Below, piece by piece: positions 8,384 to 16,459 of a stretch of DNA of 64,000 nt. The notes under the pieces were generated by a model. That model was not told where the DNA came from, made no database searches, and saw nothing but the letters and a program-made list of their open reading frames with translations. Position 1 is the stretch's first letter. Every line of letters starts with the position of its first letter. Made by a program: the position numbers and the translations under genes. Location of the stretch: positions 3,539,501 to 3,603,500 of the forward strand of contig NZ_LT629752.1 in the NCBI RefSeq assembly GCF_900105145.1, given 5' to 3'. The DNA is from Polaribacter sp. KT25b. Lineage in GTDB: Bacteria; Bacteroidota; Bacteroidia; Flavobacteriales; Flavobacteriaceae.

Positions 8384-9733
8384 TTAATTTACGGTAAGGG
8401 ATTTGTTACTTTCTGCAGTATCTACACCAATACAGAAATACTCAAAACCATTTCTTTTAATTTGATCTCTATCATAAATGTTTCTACCATCAAAAATAAC
8501 TTTATTGTTTAATAATTTTTTAATGATTTTAAAACTTGGAAATTTAAATTCTGGCCATTCTGTTAATATTGCCATACAATCTGCATCGATTAGAGCCTCA
8601 TATTGTTCTTCACAATAAGTAATTGTATCTCCAAAATGATGTTTTGCTTCTTCTATAGCAACTGGATCGTAAGCTTTAACGTTTGCTCCTGCTTTTAAAA
8701 GACTATCTATAATGTATAATGACGGTGCTTCACGCATGTCATCTGTTTGAGGTTTAAAAGAAAGCCCCCAAACACCTATCGTTTTACCTTTTAAATCTCC
8801 TTTAAAGTAAGCATTTATTTTATTAAACAAAACTAGCTTTTGATACTTATTAACAGCCTCTACTGCTTTAAGCACCTGTAATTCGTAATTATTTTCGCTA
8901 GCTGTTCTAATTAAGGCTTGCACATCTTTTGGGAAACAAGAACCTCCATAACCAATTCCTGGATAAATAAATTTAGGTCCAATTCTAGAATCGGATCCAA
9001 TACCTTTTCTTACTTTATTAATATCTGCACCAACAATTTCACATAAATTAGCAATATCGTTTATAAAACTAATTTTTGTTGCAAGCATTGAGTTTGCAGC
9101 ATATTTTGTCATTTCTGCAGAAACTATATCCATAAAAATAACTGGATGACCATTTAGCGTAAATGGATTATATAAACTTTTCATTAAGTCTTCTGCTCTC
9201 TGACTATCTAAACCAACTACAATTCTATCTGGTTTTAAAAAATCATCAATAGCAGCTCCTTCTTTTAAAAATTCTGGATTAGAAGCAACATCAAATTCTA
9301 TATCAACATTTCTTTTATCTAACTCTTCTTGTAGTGCTTTTTTTACCTTTTTTGATGTTCCAACAGGTACAGTACTTTTTGTTACCACAAGCATATAATC
9401 ATTCATATGTTTACCACAATCTCTAGCAACTGCAAGCACATATTTAAGATCGGCACTACCATCTTCATCTGGTGGTGTTCCAACAGAAATAAATAAAACT
9501 TCAGATTCTTCTAAAGCTTCTTTTATACTTGTTGTAAAACTAAGCCTTCCTTTCTTCATGTTTCTGGTAATCATTTCTTCTAAACCAGGCTCATAAATAG
9601 GTATAATTCCTTCTTTAAGGTTTTCAATCTTCTTTTGGTCAATATCAACACAAGTAACGTCAATACCTACTTCAGAGAAACAAGCGCCGGTAACAAGACC
9701 AACATAACCGCTTCCCACAATTGTAACTTTCAT
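8384..9733 (-). CDS. ugd: UDP-glucose 6-dehydrogenase
   Basis: This 449-residue enzyme oxidises UDP-glucose to UDP-glucuronate with two NAD+. It begins with the Rossmann motif VTIVGSGYVGLVTGACF and carries the family segments EGIIPIYEPGLEEM, NPEFLKEGAAIDDFLKPDR [an NPEFLKEG motif] and the catalytic Cys segment GIGYGGSCFPKD, then the C-terminal domain with SFKPQTDDMREAPS. The length is normal for the family. It is followed 7 nt later by the UDP-glucuronate decarboxylase gene, giving a two-step route to UDP-xylose. The position next to the exopolysaccharide locus suggests that these are its sugar donors. The 390 bp upstream separates it from a divergent receiver gene. Confidence 0.95.
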   Translation of the reverse strand: MKVTIVGSGYVGLVTGACFSEVGIDVTCVDIDQKKIENLKEGIIPIYEPGLEEMITRNMKKGRLSFTTSIKEALEESEVLFISVGTPPDEDGSADLKYVLAVARDCGKHMNDYMLVVTKSTVPVGTSKKVKKALQEELDKRNVDIEFDVASNPEFLKEGAAIDDFLKPDRIVVGLDSQRAEDLMKSLYNPFTLNGHPVIFMDIVSAEMTKYAANSMLATKISFINDIANLCEIVGADINKVRKGIGSDSRIGPKFIYPGIGYGGSCFPKDVQALIRTASENNYELQVLKAVEAVNKYQKLVLFNKINAYFKGDLKGKTIGVWGLSFKPQTDDMREAPSLYIIDSLLKAGANVKAYDPVAIEEAKHHFGDTITYCEEQYEALIDADCMAILTEWPEFKFPSFKIIKKLLNNKVIFDGRNIYDRDQIKRNGFEYFCIGVDTAESNKSLTVN

Positions 9734-10123
9734 AATTTTAATTTTGGGGTTTTTTAAGATCTTTTAAATATACATATTTATCTTAAAATAAGTTTATGAA
9801 AAATAAAAAATATGAGCCTTTATCTGTTTTATTTAAACTTCACTATTTACTATTTTATAAAACACTAATTATTAGTAAATTAATTTTCTTTCCATTTTTT
9901 TAAAATAAACAATAGCAATAATTATAAATTTCAGTCACTTAAAAAAATCAAAATACTATAATTCAGTTGATTAAATCTTAAAAAATAATTTACTAACAAT
10001 TAATTTCAGAAAATATTAGTTTCATTTAAGTCGACCTTTTTGATTATTAAATTTATATTTTAGTAATTTTGAAAATCTACGTGATTATAGTTAAAAACTA
10101 CATTAAGAATAATACAGCAAAAA
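9734..10123. other. intergenic region between ugd and a divergent receiver gene
   Basis: This is 390 bp of very AT-rich sequence with no supportable gene. The right end holds a good promoter for the receiver gene (10040-10071). No obvious TAnnTTTG box for ugd was found. Confidence 0.5.
10040..10071 (+). promoter_or_regulatory. promoter of the lone receiver gene
   Basis: A TTG at 10040-10042 and TAATTTTG at 10064-10071 are separated by 21 nt. Both elements and the spacing agree with the Flavobacteriia consensus TTG-N17-23-TAnnTTTG. The expected transcript would start near 10075, leaving a ~50-nt leader. Confidence 0.6.
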
Positions 10124-10531
10124 ATGAATACAAAAGAAAACACAAATACAACTTCTTTTAGTTTAAAAGGTAAAAAAATACTTGTTGTTGATGATAATAT
10201 TATGAATAGAATGGTAGCAAATGTTATTTTACAAGAATTTGAGGTAACAGTTTTAGAAGCTGCTGATGGTGACGAAGCTGTAAATTACCTAAAAGACAAC
10301 AGTTGTGATTTAGTTTTAATGGATCTTCAAATGCCTGTATTAGACGGTTTCAAAGCATCAGAAATAATTAGACAAGAGCTAAAGTTAGAAACACCTATTA
10401 TAGCTTTAACAGCAAGTGATATTCAAGAAGAAAAGGAAAAGTGTTTTGAAGTTGGAATGAATGATTATCTCTTTAAACCCTTTAATAAAAATCAGTTTAT
10501 TAAAATTATTATTAAATGGATAAATAATTAA
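10124..10531 (+). CDS. single-domain response regulator
   Basis: This is a receiver-only protein of 135 residues with a short polar N-terminal extension. Canonical residues are present: DD at 23-24 (KILVVDDN), phospho-acceptor D67 (LVLMDLQMPVLDG), switch Thr (IIALTAS) and Lys in LFKPF. The MNRMVANVIL and MNDYLFKPF motifs are those usual for receivers fused to, or served by, hybrid histidine kinases. It is monocistronic, with its own promoter upstream and a terminator ~90 nt downstream. It lies opposite ugd and close to two HPt genes, so a role in the same phosphorelay is plausible but not shown. Confidence 0.9.
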   Translation: MNTKENTNTTSFSLKGKKILVVDDNIMNRMVANVILQEFEVTVLEAADGDEAVNYLKDNSCDLVLMDLQMPVLDGFKASEIIRQELKLETPIIALTASDIQEEKEKCFEVGMNDYLFKPFNKNQFIKIIIKWINN

Positions 10532-10623
10532 TTTTTTGCGAATATAAAATTAACCTACTTAATTATTTATTAGACCATTAAAAAAAATAATAAAGAAAAA
10601 ATTGATAGTTTTTATAATTAAAA

Positions 10624-10645
10624 AAGGACTGAAAAATCAGTCCTT
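10624..10645. terminator. bidirectional intrinsic terminator
   Basis: A 9-bp perfect stem (AAGGACTGA/TCAGTCCTT) with an AAAA loop. It is A-rich on the left and T-containing on the right, so it can serve the receiver gene (+) and, after the LytTR gene, transcripts from the minus strand. Confidence 0.75.
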
Positions 10646-10812
10646 CTTATATCAATTTATAAATCCCCCAACTTATAATTGCTTATTTGTAATTATAAAA
10701 TTACATATTTCAAAGAAACAACAACTTTGTTAAAACATTGCACAAATGTCGTTCAATGGTAAATAAGTAACGACGAATGAACAGAAAATAACGATAAAAG
10801 AAATCGAGTAAT

Positions 10813-11511
10813 TTATAAAAGGTTTAATTTTTTCATTAATTCACTCTTATTAGACCTACTCACTGGCACAACAACCTGTCTTATTAAAACCGTATTATCT
10901 TCAATATCTATTATTTCAGAAAAATTAATAATAAAAGATCTATGTACTTTAAAAAACATATTTGATGGAAGTTTGTCTTCTATCTTTTTTAATGTAGAAT
11001 GCACCAAGTAATTTTTATCATTCGTTTTAATATTTATATAATCTCCTTTTGCTTCAATTAAATAAATACTTGCTATATCTACTTTTACTAACCTTTTATC
11101 AACATTAACATAAATAAATTCTGATAATTTTTCATCAGTTAACAAAGGTTTGTCCACTATAGAAATAGCGACTAACTTTTCTAAGGATTTTTCAAATCTT
11201 TCCTTAGATATTGGTTTTACTAAATAATCTACCACACTTTTATACTCAAAAGCTTCTAAAGCAAGGTTTTTATCCGAAGTAGTTAAAACAATTTTTGGCG
11301 GATTTTTTAAAGTCTCAATAAAATCGAATCCAGAAAAAGTAGGCATATGAATATCTAAATAGACTAAATCTACCTTATTATTATTTAAATATTTTATAGC
11401 ATCAATTGCAGAAGAAAATTCTTCAAGAACATTAATTGATTGTGATTTAAGACAATGTTGTTTTATAATTAGTCTAGCTGTAGCGTCATCATCAATAATT
11501 ATACAAACCAT
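10813..11511 (-). CDS. LytTR-family response regulator
   Basis: This 232-residue regulator has an N-terminal receiver (~1-120; acidic residues D7-D9, phospho-acceptor D53 in LVYLDIHMP, Lys in LVKPIS). A C-terminal LytTR DNA-binding domain follows (~135-230) with FIYVNVDKRLVKVDI, YLIEAKGDYINI and FFKVHRSFIIN. LytTR regulators bind promoter repeats and are normally phosphorylated by LytS-type kinases. Here the partner upstream is an HPt protein (22 nt gap), which suggests phosphate arrives through a relay instead. No LytS-type kinase is adjacent; a partial one lies at the far right of the window, too distant to assign. Confidence 0.92.
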   Translation of the reverse strand: MVCIIIDDDATARLIIKQHCLKSQSINVLEEFSSAIDAIKYLNNNKVDLVYLDIHMPTFSGFDFIETLKNPPKIVLTTSDKNLALEAFEYKSVVDYLVKPISKERFEKSLEKLVAISIVDKPLLTDEKLSEFIYVNVDKRLVKVDIASIYLIEAKGDYINIKTNDKNYLVHSTLKKIEDKLPSNMFFKVHRSFIINFSEIIDIEDNTVLIRQVVVPVSRSNKSELMKKLNLL

Positions 11512-11533
11512 ATTATAACATCTATGTAGTTAT

Positions 11534-11848
11534 TTATAGATGTAAATATAAGCCAATTTTGTTTAAAATTTCTAAAAAACTAGAATGTAGTGTGGTTTTA
11601 CCTTCTTTTAATTCATTTTCAAAATCTGTTGCCATATCAAAACCTTCTTTTAACCCTAACAAACTAATTTTATGTTTTAATTTATGTACGTTATTTGAAG
11701 CTTCTTCATACTTTTTTTGTGAAAAATTTTTTATAAACAACTTAACCTCTTCTGGAAATTCTTTTTTTATTATTTCTAAAAGACTCTCTTGAAAAGCGGC
11801 ATCATCACCTACAATTTCTTTTATAAATACTAAATTAGGTTGCTCCAT
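11534..11848 (-). CDS. HPt domain protein
   Basis: This 104-residue all-helical protein has the HPt-like segment NNVHKLKHKISLLGL. H55 is the likely phospho-acceptor, with H59 nearby. It has no membrane segment or other domain. It sits 22 nt upstream of the LytTR response regulator gene on the same strand, so it probably feeds phosphate to that regulator. It is the second stand-alone HPt within 5 kb; the two are divergent in sequence and not recent copies. The call is based on motif and size, not on a search. Confidence 0.75.
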   Translation of the reverse strand: MEQPNLVFIKEIVGDDAAFQESLLEIIKKEFPEEVKLFIKNFSQKKYEEASNNVHKLKHKISLLGLKEGFDMATDFENELKEGKTTLHSSFLEILNKIGLYLHL

Positions 11849-12002
11849 TTTGTCTTTTATTTACTAAGATATATGTAATTCTCATTAAATTCTTGATATA
11901 TACAAAAATGAAATAAAAAAAACGCACATTTTAATTTATTTGATAAATCGTTAACAAAACTCTTTAAAGAGTGAAAATCAACAGTTAAGACGTCTTTTAA
12001 AA

Positions 12003-12452
12003 TTAAATAGATATTTGTCTATCAATCTGTTGATCTAATGAAATAAAGGTTTCTGTTCTAGAAACACCTTTTATATTTTGAATATCTTTATTTAAAAGAT
12101 GCATTAAATCTTCATTATTTTTACACAAAACCTTTATAAAGATAGCATAATTTCCTGTTGTATAATGGCTTTCTATAATTTCTGGAATCTCTTTTAACCT
12201 TTTTATTGCTGATGAGTATAAACTAGAAGAATCTAAAAAAACACCTATAAAAGCAGTGGTAGAATATCCTAAAATTTTTGGATTTATAACCATTTTATAA
12301 CCATCTATTAATTTAGATTTTTCTAACTTTCTTAAACGTTGATGAATAGCAGCACCAGAAACACCTACTTCTCTTGCTATACTAAGAATAGGAGTTCTTG
12401 CATCATTTACTAAACTTTTAATAATTATTTTATCAATTCCGTCAATTTTCAT
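12003..12452 (-). CDS. Lrp/AsnC-family transcriptional regulator
   Basis: This 149-residue regulator has an N-terminal winged helix (DKIIIKSLVNDARTPILSIA, then VSGAAIHQRLRKLEKSKLI) and a C-terminal RAM ligand-binding domain (SHYTTGNYAIFIKVLC, then DIQNIKGVSRTETFISL). The family senses amino acids and binds DNA as dimers or octamers. The frame extends to a GTG at 12494, but that codon lies inside the accC terminator hairpin. The ATG at 12452 gives the usual MKIDGIDKII start. The regulated genes cannot be deduced. It reads in the same direction as accC but is separated from it by that terminator. Confidence 0.92.
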   Translation of the reverse strand: MKIDGIDKIIIKSLVNDARTPILSIAREVGVSGAAIHQRLRKLEKSKLIDGYKMVINPKILGYSTTAFIGVFLDSSSLYSSAIKRLKEIPEIIESHYTTGNYAIFIKVLCKNNEDLMHLLNKDIQNIKGVSRTETFISLDQQIDRQISI

Positions 12453-12473
12453 AGAGATACTTTTAGATAAAGA

Positions 12474-12510
12474 TAAAAAAAATAGAGAACACACAAATGT
12501 ATTCTCTATT
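12474..12510 (-). terminator. terminator of the fabH-accB-accC operon
   Basis: On the minus strand a 9-bp stem (AATAGAGAA paired with TTCTCTATT, 12-nt loop) is followed directly by a run of eight U. It lies 25 nt after the accC stop. Confidence 0.85.
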
Positions 12511-12534
12511 TTAAATATTTGATTCTAAAATATT

Positions 12535-13875
12535 TTAAGATTCCATTACAAAATCTTCCATAAATTTAGTAGTATAATTACCAGCTACATAATCTGGATG
12601 ATCCATTAATTGTCTATGAAAAGGTATTGTTGTTTTAATGCCTTCGATTACAAATTCATCTAATGCTCTTTTCATTTTATTAATTGCTTCTTCTCTAGTT
12701 TGAGCAGTAACAATTAATTTAGCAATCATAGAGTCGTAATTGGGTGGTATCGTATAACCTGCATACACATGTGTGTCCATTCTTACTCCGTGACCTCCTG
12801 GCGTATGTAATGTTACTATTTTTCCAGGAGATGGTCTAAAATTATTATACGGGTCTTCCGCATTAATTCTACATTCAATAGCATGCAATTGTGGATAATA
12901 ATTTCTACCAGAAATTGGCACACCAGCAGCAACTAAAATTTGTTCGCGAATTAAATCGTAATTTACAACTTCTTCTGTTATTGGGTGTTCTACTTGAATA
13001 CGAGTATTCATCTCCATAAAATAGAAATTTCTATGTTTATCAACTAAAAACTCTACTGTACCTGCACCTTCATAACCTATATATTCAGCAGCTTTAACAG
13101 CTGCATCTCCCATTTTTTCTCTTAATTCATCTGTCATAAAAGGAGAAGGCGTTTCTTCTGTTAACTTTTGATGACGTCTTTGAACAGAACAATCTCTTTC
13201 TGATAAATGACACGCTTTACCATAAGAATCTCCAACAATCTGAATTTCAATATGTCTTGGCTCTTCAATAAGCTTCTCCATGTACATATCATCATTACCA
13301 AAAGCAGCTTTACTTTCTTGCCTTGCAGATTCCCAAGCATCTTTTAAATCTTCAGATTTCCAAACAGCACGCATTCCTTTACCTCCTCCACCAGCAGAAG
13401 CTTTTAACATTACCGGATAACCTGTTTCTATTGCAATTTTTTCACAATCTTCAAAGTCTTTAATTACACCTTCACTTCCTGGCACACAAGGTACACCAGC
13501 AGCTATCATGGTAGATTTTGCATTTGCTTTATCTCCCATTTGATCTATCATTTTACCAGTAGCACCAATAAATTTAATATTATGCTCTTCACATAAATTC
13601 GAAAATTTAGCGTTTTCTGATAAAAAACCATATCCAGGATGAATTGCATCTGCATTTGTAATTTCTGCAGCTGCAATAATATTAGACATTTTTAAATAAG
13701 ACTCTGAGCTAGAAGGTGGGCCAATACAAACAGCTTCATCCGCAAATCTAACGTGCAAACTTTCTGCATCTGCTGTAGAATATACAGCAACAGTTTTTAT
13801 ACCCATTTCTTTACAGGTTCTAATAACACGTAATGCTATTTCTCCCCTATTGGCAATTAATATTTTTTTAAACAT
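12535..13875 (-). CDS. accC: acetyl-CoA carboxylase, biotin carboxylase subunit
   Basis: This 446-residue enzyme carboxylates biotin on AccB with ATP and bicarbonate, the first step of malonyl-CoA synthesis. It starts [20 protein letters not shown] (family N-terminus) and has [10 protein letters not shown], the ATP-grasp glycine loop [22 protein letters not shown] and [12 protein letters not shown]. The length is that of the bacterial single-domain subunit. It follows accB after a 108-nt gap that contains a hairpin, so AccB and AccC levels may differ although they are co-transcribed. A strong terminator follows. Confidence 0.97.
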   Translation of the reverse strand: MFKKILIANRGEIALRVIRTCKEMGIKTVAVYSTADAESLHVRFADEAVCIGPPSSSESYLKMSNIIAAAEITNADAIHPGYGFLSENAKFSNLCEEHNIKFIGATGKMIDQMGDKANAKSTMIAAGVPCVPGSEGVIKDFEDCEKIAIETGYPVMLKASAGGGGKGMRAVWKSEDLKDAWESARQESKAAFGNDDMYMEKLIEEPRHIEIQIVGDSYGKACHLSERDCSVQRRHQKLTEETPSPFMTDELREKMGDAAVKAAEYIGYEGAGTVEFLVDKHRNFYFMEMNTRIQVEHPITEEVVNYDLIREQILVAAGVPISGRNYYPQLHAIECRINAEDPYNNFRPSPGKIVTLHTPGGHGVRMDTHVYAGYTIPPNYDSMIAKLIVTAQTREEAINKMKRALDEFVIEGIKTTIPFHRQLMDHPDYVAGNYTTKFMEDFVMES

Positions 13876-13937
13876 CTTGTTTCAATTTTAGTTATTATAA
13901 GTTAAACTTAAGAAGTTCAATATTTAACATCAAACAA

Positions 13938-13962
13938 AAAGTTAGAATAAATTTCTAACTTT
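13938..13962 (-). terminator. hairpin between accB and accC (possible attenuator)
   Basis: A perfect 10-bp stem (AAAGTTAGAA/TTCTAACTTT, 5-nt loop) is followed on the minus strand by a U-rich but interrupted stretch. It could cause partial termination or define an mRNA end between the two genes. Confidence 0.45.
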
Positions 13963-13983
13963 AAATATTAAGCTTCTCACTAA

Positions 13984-14463
13984 CTAAGATGGATCTACTA
14001 AAAATAATGGTTGATCATATTCAACCGGAGAAGAATCATCTACTAAAATTTTAACGATTTTACCTGATACTTCAGATTCAATTTCGTTAAATAATTTCAT
14101 TGCCTCAATAACACAAACAGTATCACCAACACTTACTTCTGTACCAACTTCTACAAAGTTTGGTTTATCTGGAGCTGGTTTTCTGTAAAAAGTACCAATT
14201 ATTGGCGATTTTACAACAAGGTATTTAGATTCATCATCTGCTTTAACAGCTGTAACTATTTCTGCAACAGAATTACCAGCTACTGGAGCGGCGGCGGCAA
14301 CGGGAGGTACATTTGCATATGGAGCAGCTTGTACTATTGTCGTTTCTGTTTTTTCTGTACCCGTTTTAATAGTAATCTTTATATCTTCCATTTCTAACTT
14401 TACCTCGCTAGCGCCAGATTTAGCTACAAATTTTATAAGATTTTGAATTTCTTTAATATCCAT
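13984..14463 (-). CDS. accB: acetyl-CoA carboxylase biotin carboxyl carrier protein
   Basis: This 159-residue carrier has an N-terminal helical head (MDIKEIQNLIKFVAKSGASE), a flexible Ala/Pro/Val-rich linker (~45-70) and a C-terminal biotinyl domain. The biotinylation motif is EAMKLF with the target K123, and the domain shows the family segment SPIIGTFYRKPAPDKP. The size is normal for the family. It is co-directional with fabH (27-nt gap upstream) and accC, so fatty acid initiation and malonyl-CoA supply are expressed together. Confidence 0.97.
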   Translation of the reverse strand: MDIKEIQNLIKFVAKSGASEVKLEMEDIKITIKTGTEKTETTIVQAAPYANVPPVAAAAPVAGNSVAEIVTAVKADDESKYLVVKSPIIGTFYRKPAPDKPNFVEVGTEVSVGDTVCVIEAMKLFNEIESEVSGKIVKILVDDSSPVEYDQPLFLVDPS

Positions 14464-14490
14464 GATTCTTATTGTTTAGTTATTTTTTAT

Positions 14491-15486
14491 TTATGAATTA
14501 TAAGCCCATTTTAAATAGATAGCTCCCCAAGTGAAGCCGCCACCAAATGCTGCAAAAATTAAATTGTCTCCTTTTTTTAATTGATTTTCATAATCTGCTA
14601 ATAAAAGAGGTAAAGTTGCTGATGTTGTATTACCATATCTATGAATATTCATCATTACTTTCTCTGATGCAACACCAACTCTATTTGCAGTGGCTTCAAT
14701 TATTCTTTTATTTGCTTGATGCGCCACTAACCATTGAATATCTGGTTCTGTTAAATTATTTCTAGTTAACATTTTCTCTGCAACATCTGCCATATTAGAA
14801 ACTGCATATTTAAATACAGTTTTACCTTCTTGATAAACAAAATGCTTATTATCATTTACCGTTTGCGCTGTAGTAGGCATAATAGATCCACCAGCTTCTA
14901 TTCTTAGAAAATCTCTACCAATTCCGTCACTTCTTAAATACTCATCTTGCAAGCCTAAACCTTCATTATTAGGTTCAAATAATGCTGCTCCTGCTCCATC
15001 ACCAAATATTATACAAGTTGCTCTGTCATTATAATCTATAATCGACGACATTTTATCTGCACCTATTAATAACACTTTTTTATATCGACCAGACTCTATA
15101 TAACTAGCAGCAGTAGACATACCGTATAAAAAACTAGAACAAGCAGCTTGTAAATCGTAAGCAAATGCATTTACTGCACCAACTTCTGAAGCTACATAAG
15201 CAGCTGTTGATGCTACTGGTAAATCTGGCGTTGCTGTACCAACAATAACCAAATCTATTTCTTCTGGATTTACTTTAGATTTTTTTAATAAATCCTCAAC
15301 AGCTTTTATTGCCATATAAGACGTACCTAATCCTTCGCCTTTTAGAATTCTTCTTTCTTTAATTCCAGTTCTTGAAGTAATCCATTCATCATTAGTATCT
15401 ACATACTCCTCTAACTCTTTATTTGTTAGAATATAATCAGGAACGTATTTTCCTACAGCTGTAATTGCAGCAGTGATTTTAGTCAT
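14491..15486 (-). CDS. fabH: beta-ketoacyl-ACP synthase III
   Basis: This 331-residue thiolase-fold enzyme condenses acetyl-CoA (or branched acyl-CoA) with malonyl-ACP to start fatty acid synthesis. The catalytic triad is visible: C116 (QAACSSF), H256 (VAHQANKR) and N286 (YGNTTS). The GIKERRI and GDGAGAALF segments are typical. It is the first gene of the fabH-accB-accC operon, with a -7 box 34 nt upstream. The ribosomal protein L32 gene upstream is insulated from it by a terminator, whereas in many bacteria rpmF and fabH are co-transcribed with plsX. Confidence 0.97.
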   Translation of the reverse strand: MTKITAAITAVGKYVPDYILTNKELEEYVDTNDEWITSRTGIKERRILKGEGLGTSYMAIKAVEDLLKKSKVNPEEIDLVIVGTATPDLPVASTAAYVASEVGAVNAFAYDLQAACSSFLYGMSTAASYIESGRYKKVLLIGADKMSSIIDYNDRATCIIFGDGAGAALFEPNNEGLGLQDEYLRSDGIGRDFLRIEAGGSIMPTTAQTVNDNKHFVYQEGKTVFKYAVSNMADVAEKMLTRNNLTEPDIQWLVAHQANKRIIEATANRVGVASEKVMMNIHRYGNTTSATLPLLLADYENQLKKGDNLIFAAFGGGFTWGAIYLKWAYNS

Positions 15487-15519
15487 AAGTAAGGTTTAGT
15501 TTCTAAAATTTAGAATAGT

Positions 15520-15527
15520 CAAAAGTA
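15520..15527 (-). promoter_or_regulatory. candidate -7 box for fabH
   Basis: The minus strand reads TACTTTTG (TAnnTTTG) 33 nt before the fabH start. No well-placed TTG was seen upstream. Confidence 0.5.
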
Positions 15528-15592
15528 GTGAAAAATATTTCACCTTTTTGGTTAAAAATTATCCAAAGAGATAGTTTTTATGTGAAAAACGT

Positions 15593-15619
15593 AAAAAAAC
15601 CCTCAAATTTGAGGGTTTT
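15593..15619 (-). terminator. terminator of the DUF177-rpmF operon
   Basis: A perfect 12-bp palindrome (AAAACCCTCAAA/TTTGAGGGTTTT) runs into seven U on the minus strand, 24 nt after the rpmF stop. Confidence 0.85.
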
Positions 15620-15642
15620 CGTGTGTTTTTAAAAGGATGTTT

Positions 15643-15837
15643 TTAAGCTTCTGCTGCTGCAGATTCTAAAACAACTTGACCTCTGTAATATAATTTACCT
15701 TCGTGCCAATGAGCTCTATGATATAAATGAGCTTCTCCTGTTGTTGGATCTGTTGCAATTTGTTGATCAGCTGCTTTATAATGTGTTCTCCTTTTATCTC
15801 TTCTAGTTTTAGATATTTTTCTCTTAGGATGTGCCAT
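15643..15837 (-). CDS. rpmF: ribosomal protein bL32
   Basis: This 64-residue basic protein starts [20 protein letters not shown], the unmistakable N-terminus of bL32, a component of the large ribosomal subunit. The zinc-ligand cysteines of some bL32 proteins are absent, as is common in Bacteroidota. It lies one base after the DUF177 gene and shares its promoter. A strong terminator follows. Confidence 0.98.
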   Translation of the reverse strand: MAHPKRKISKTRRDKRRTHYKAADQQIATDPTTGEAHLYHRAHWHEGKLYYRGQVVLESAAAEA

Positions 15838-15838
15838 T

Positions 15839-16375
15839 TTATGTCTTTTTTTCTGTTATTAAATTCTTTAATTTATCCCACCTTGGGTCTGTATTATCTA
15901 CAGTTTTTACTTCTTTTATTTGTAATTCTTTTAATTTGTTTAATGCTTCAGATTCCATTGTGCCATCTAATACTTTTGGATGAACTCTTTTATTTGGAAC
16001 CGCTAAAACAATCATCTCATATATATATTGAGACACATCAATTTCATAAGCCTCATGAGGTAATATTAAAATTTCCTCATTATCATCATTATATTCTGGT
16101 CCAAAATTTACTACTATTGGCAATTTTGTATTTATTTCTTGATGATATAACTCATTTGATACATCACAAGGAACTTCTACAGTACCTTCGGCAGTAAAAT
16201 TTAGCTCAAATAATGTGCTTTTTTTTACGAATGTTAATAAAACTTTTACTGATGAACTACTAAACTCATCAAAATTAAAAGCTTCAAAGAACTTACTATC
16301 AATTATATACTCGAAGAGATGTTTTCCTTCTTTTAACCCTACAAATGGTATCGTGAAATCTTTCAAACCTTTCAT
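15839..16375 (-). CDS. DUF177 (YceD-like) protein
   Basis: This 178-residue protein of the YceD/DUF177 family is almost always encoded just upstream of rpmF. Family members are linked to 23S rRNA maturation or ribosome assembly in several organisms. Visible features are a conserved central Cys in [11 protein letters not shown] and the C-terminal [10 protein letters not shown]. The frame extends to a TTG at 16381, but the ATG at 16375 is preferred: it lies 22 nt after an excellent promoter box. The stop is immediately before rpmF. Confidence 0.9.
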   Translation of the reverse strand: MKGLKDFTIPFVGLKEGKHLFEYIIDSKFFEAFNFDEFSSSSVKVLLTFVKKSTLFELNFTAEGTVEVPCDVSNELYHQEINTKLPIVVNFGPEYNDDNEEILILPHEAYEIDVSQYIYEMIVLAVPNKRVHPKVLDGTMESEALNKLKELQIKEVKTVDNTDPRWDKLKNLITEKKT

Positions 16376-16397
16376 TATCAAACATCAATTGAGCGGG

Positions 16398-16426
16398 CAA
16401 AGATACAAAAAAATGTATTTCTGCAA
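16398..16426 (-). promoter_or_regulatory. promoter of the DUF177-rpmF operon
   Basis: The minus strand has TTG (16426-16424), an 18-nt spacer and TATCTTTG (16405-16398). This fits the Flavobacteriia consensus TTG-N17-23-TAnnTTTG exactly. The predicted start near 16394 gives a ~19-nt leader. Confidence 0.75.
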
Positions 16427-16459
16427 TATTTTATATCAAAAAAAGAAAAATCTTTATTT

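Noticed and set aside
9873..10123. Replication origin or partition site in the AT-rich gap
   Set aside because: High AT is general in this genome; no DnaA-box cluster or replication gene is nearby.
12453..12494. GTG start extending the Lrp-type regulator by 14 residues
   Set aside because: The added codons lie in the accC terminator, and the ATG at 12452 gives the family-typical start.
15727..16197. 156-codon frame on the plus strand
   Set aside because: It is antisense to rpmF and the DUF177 gene, both of which are certain.
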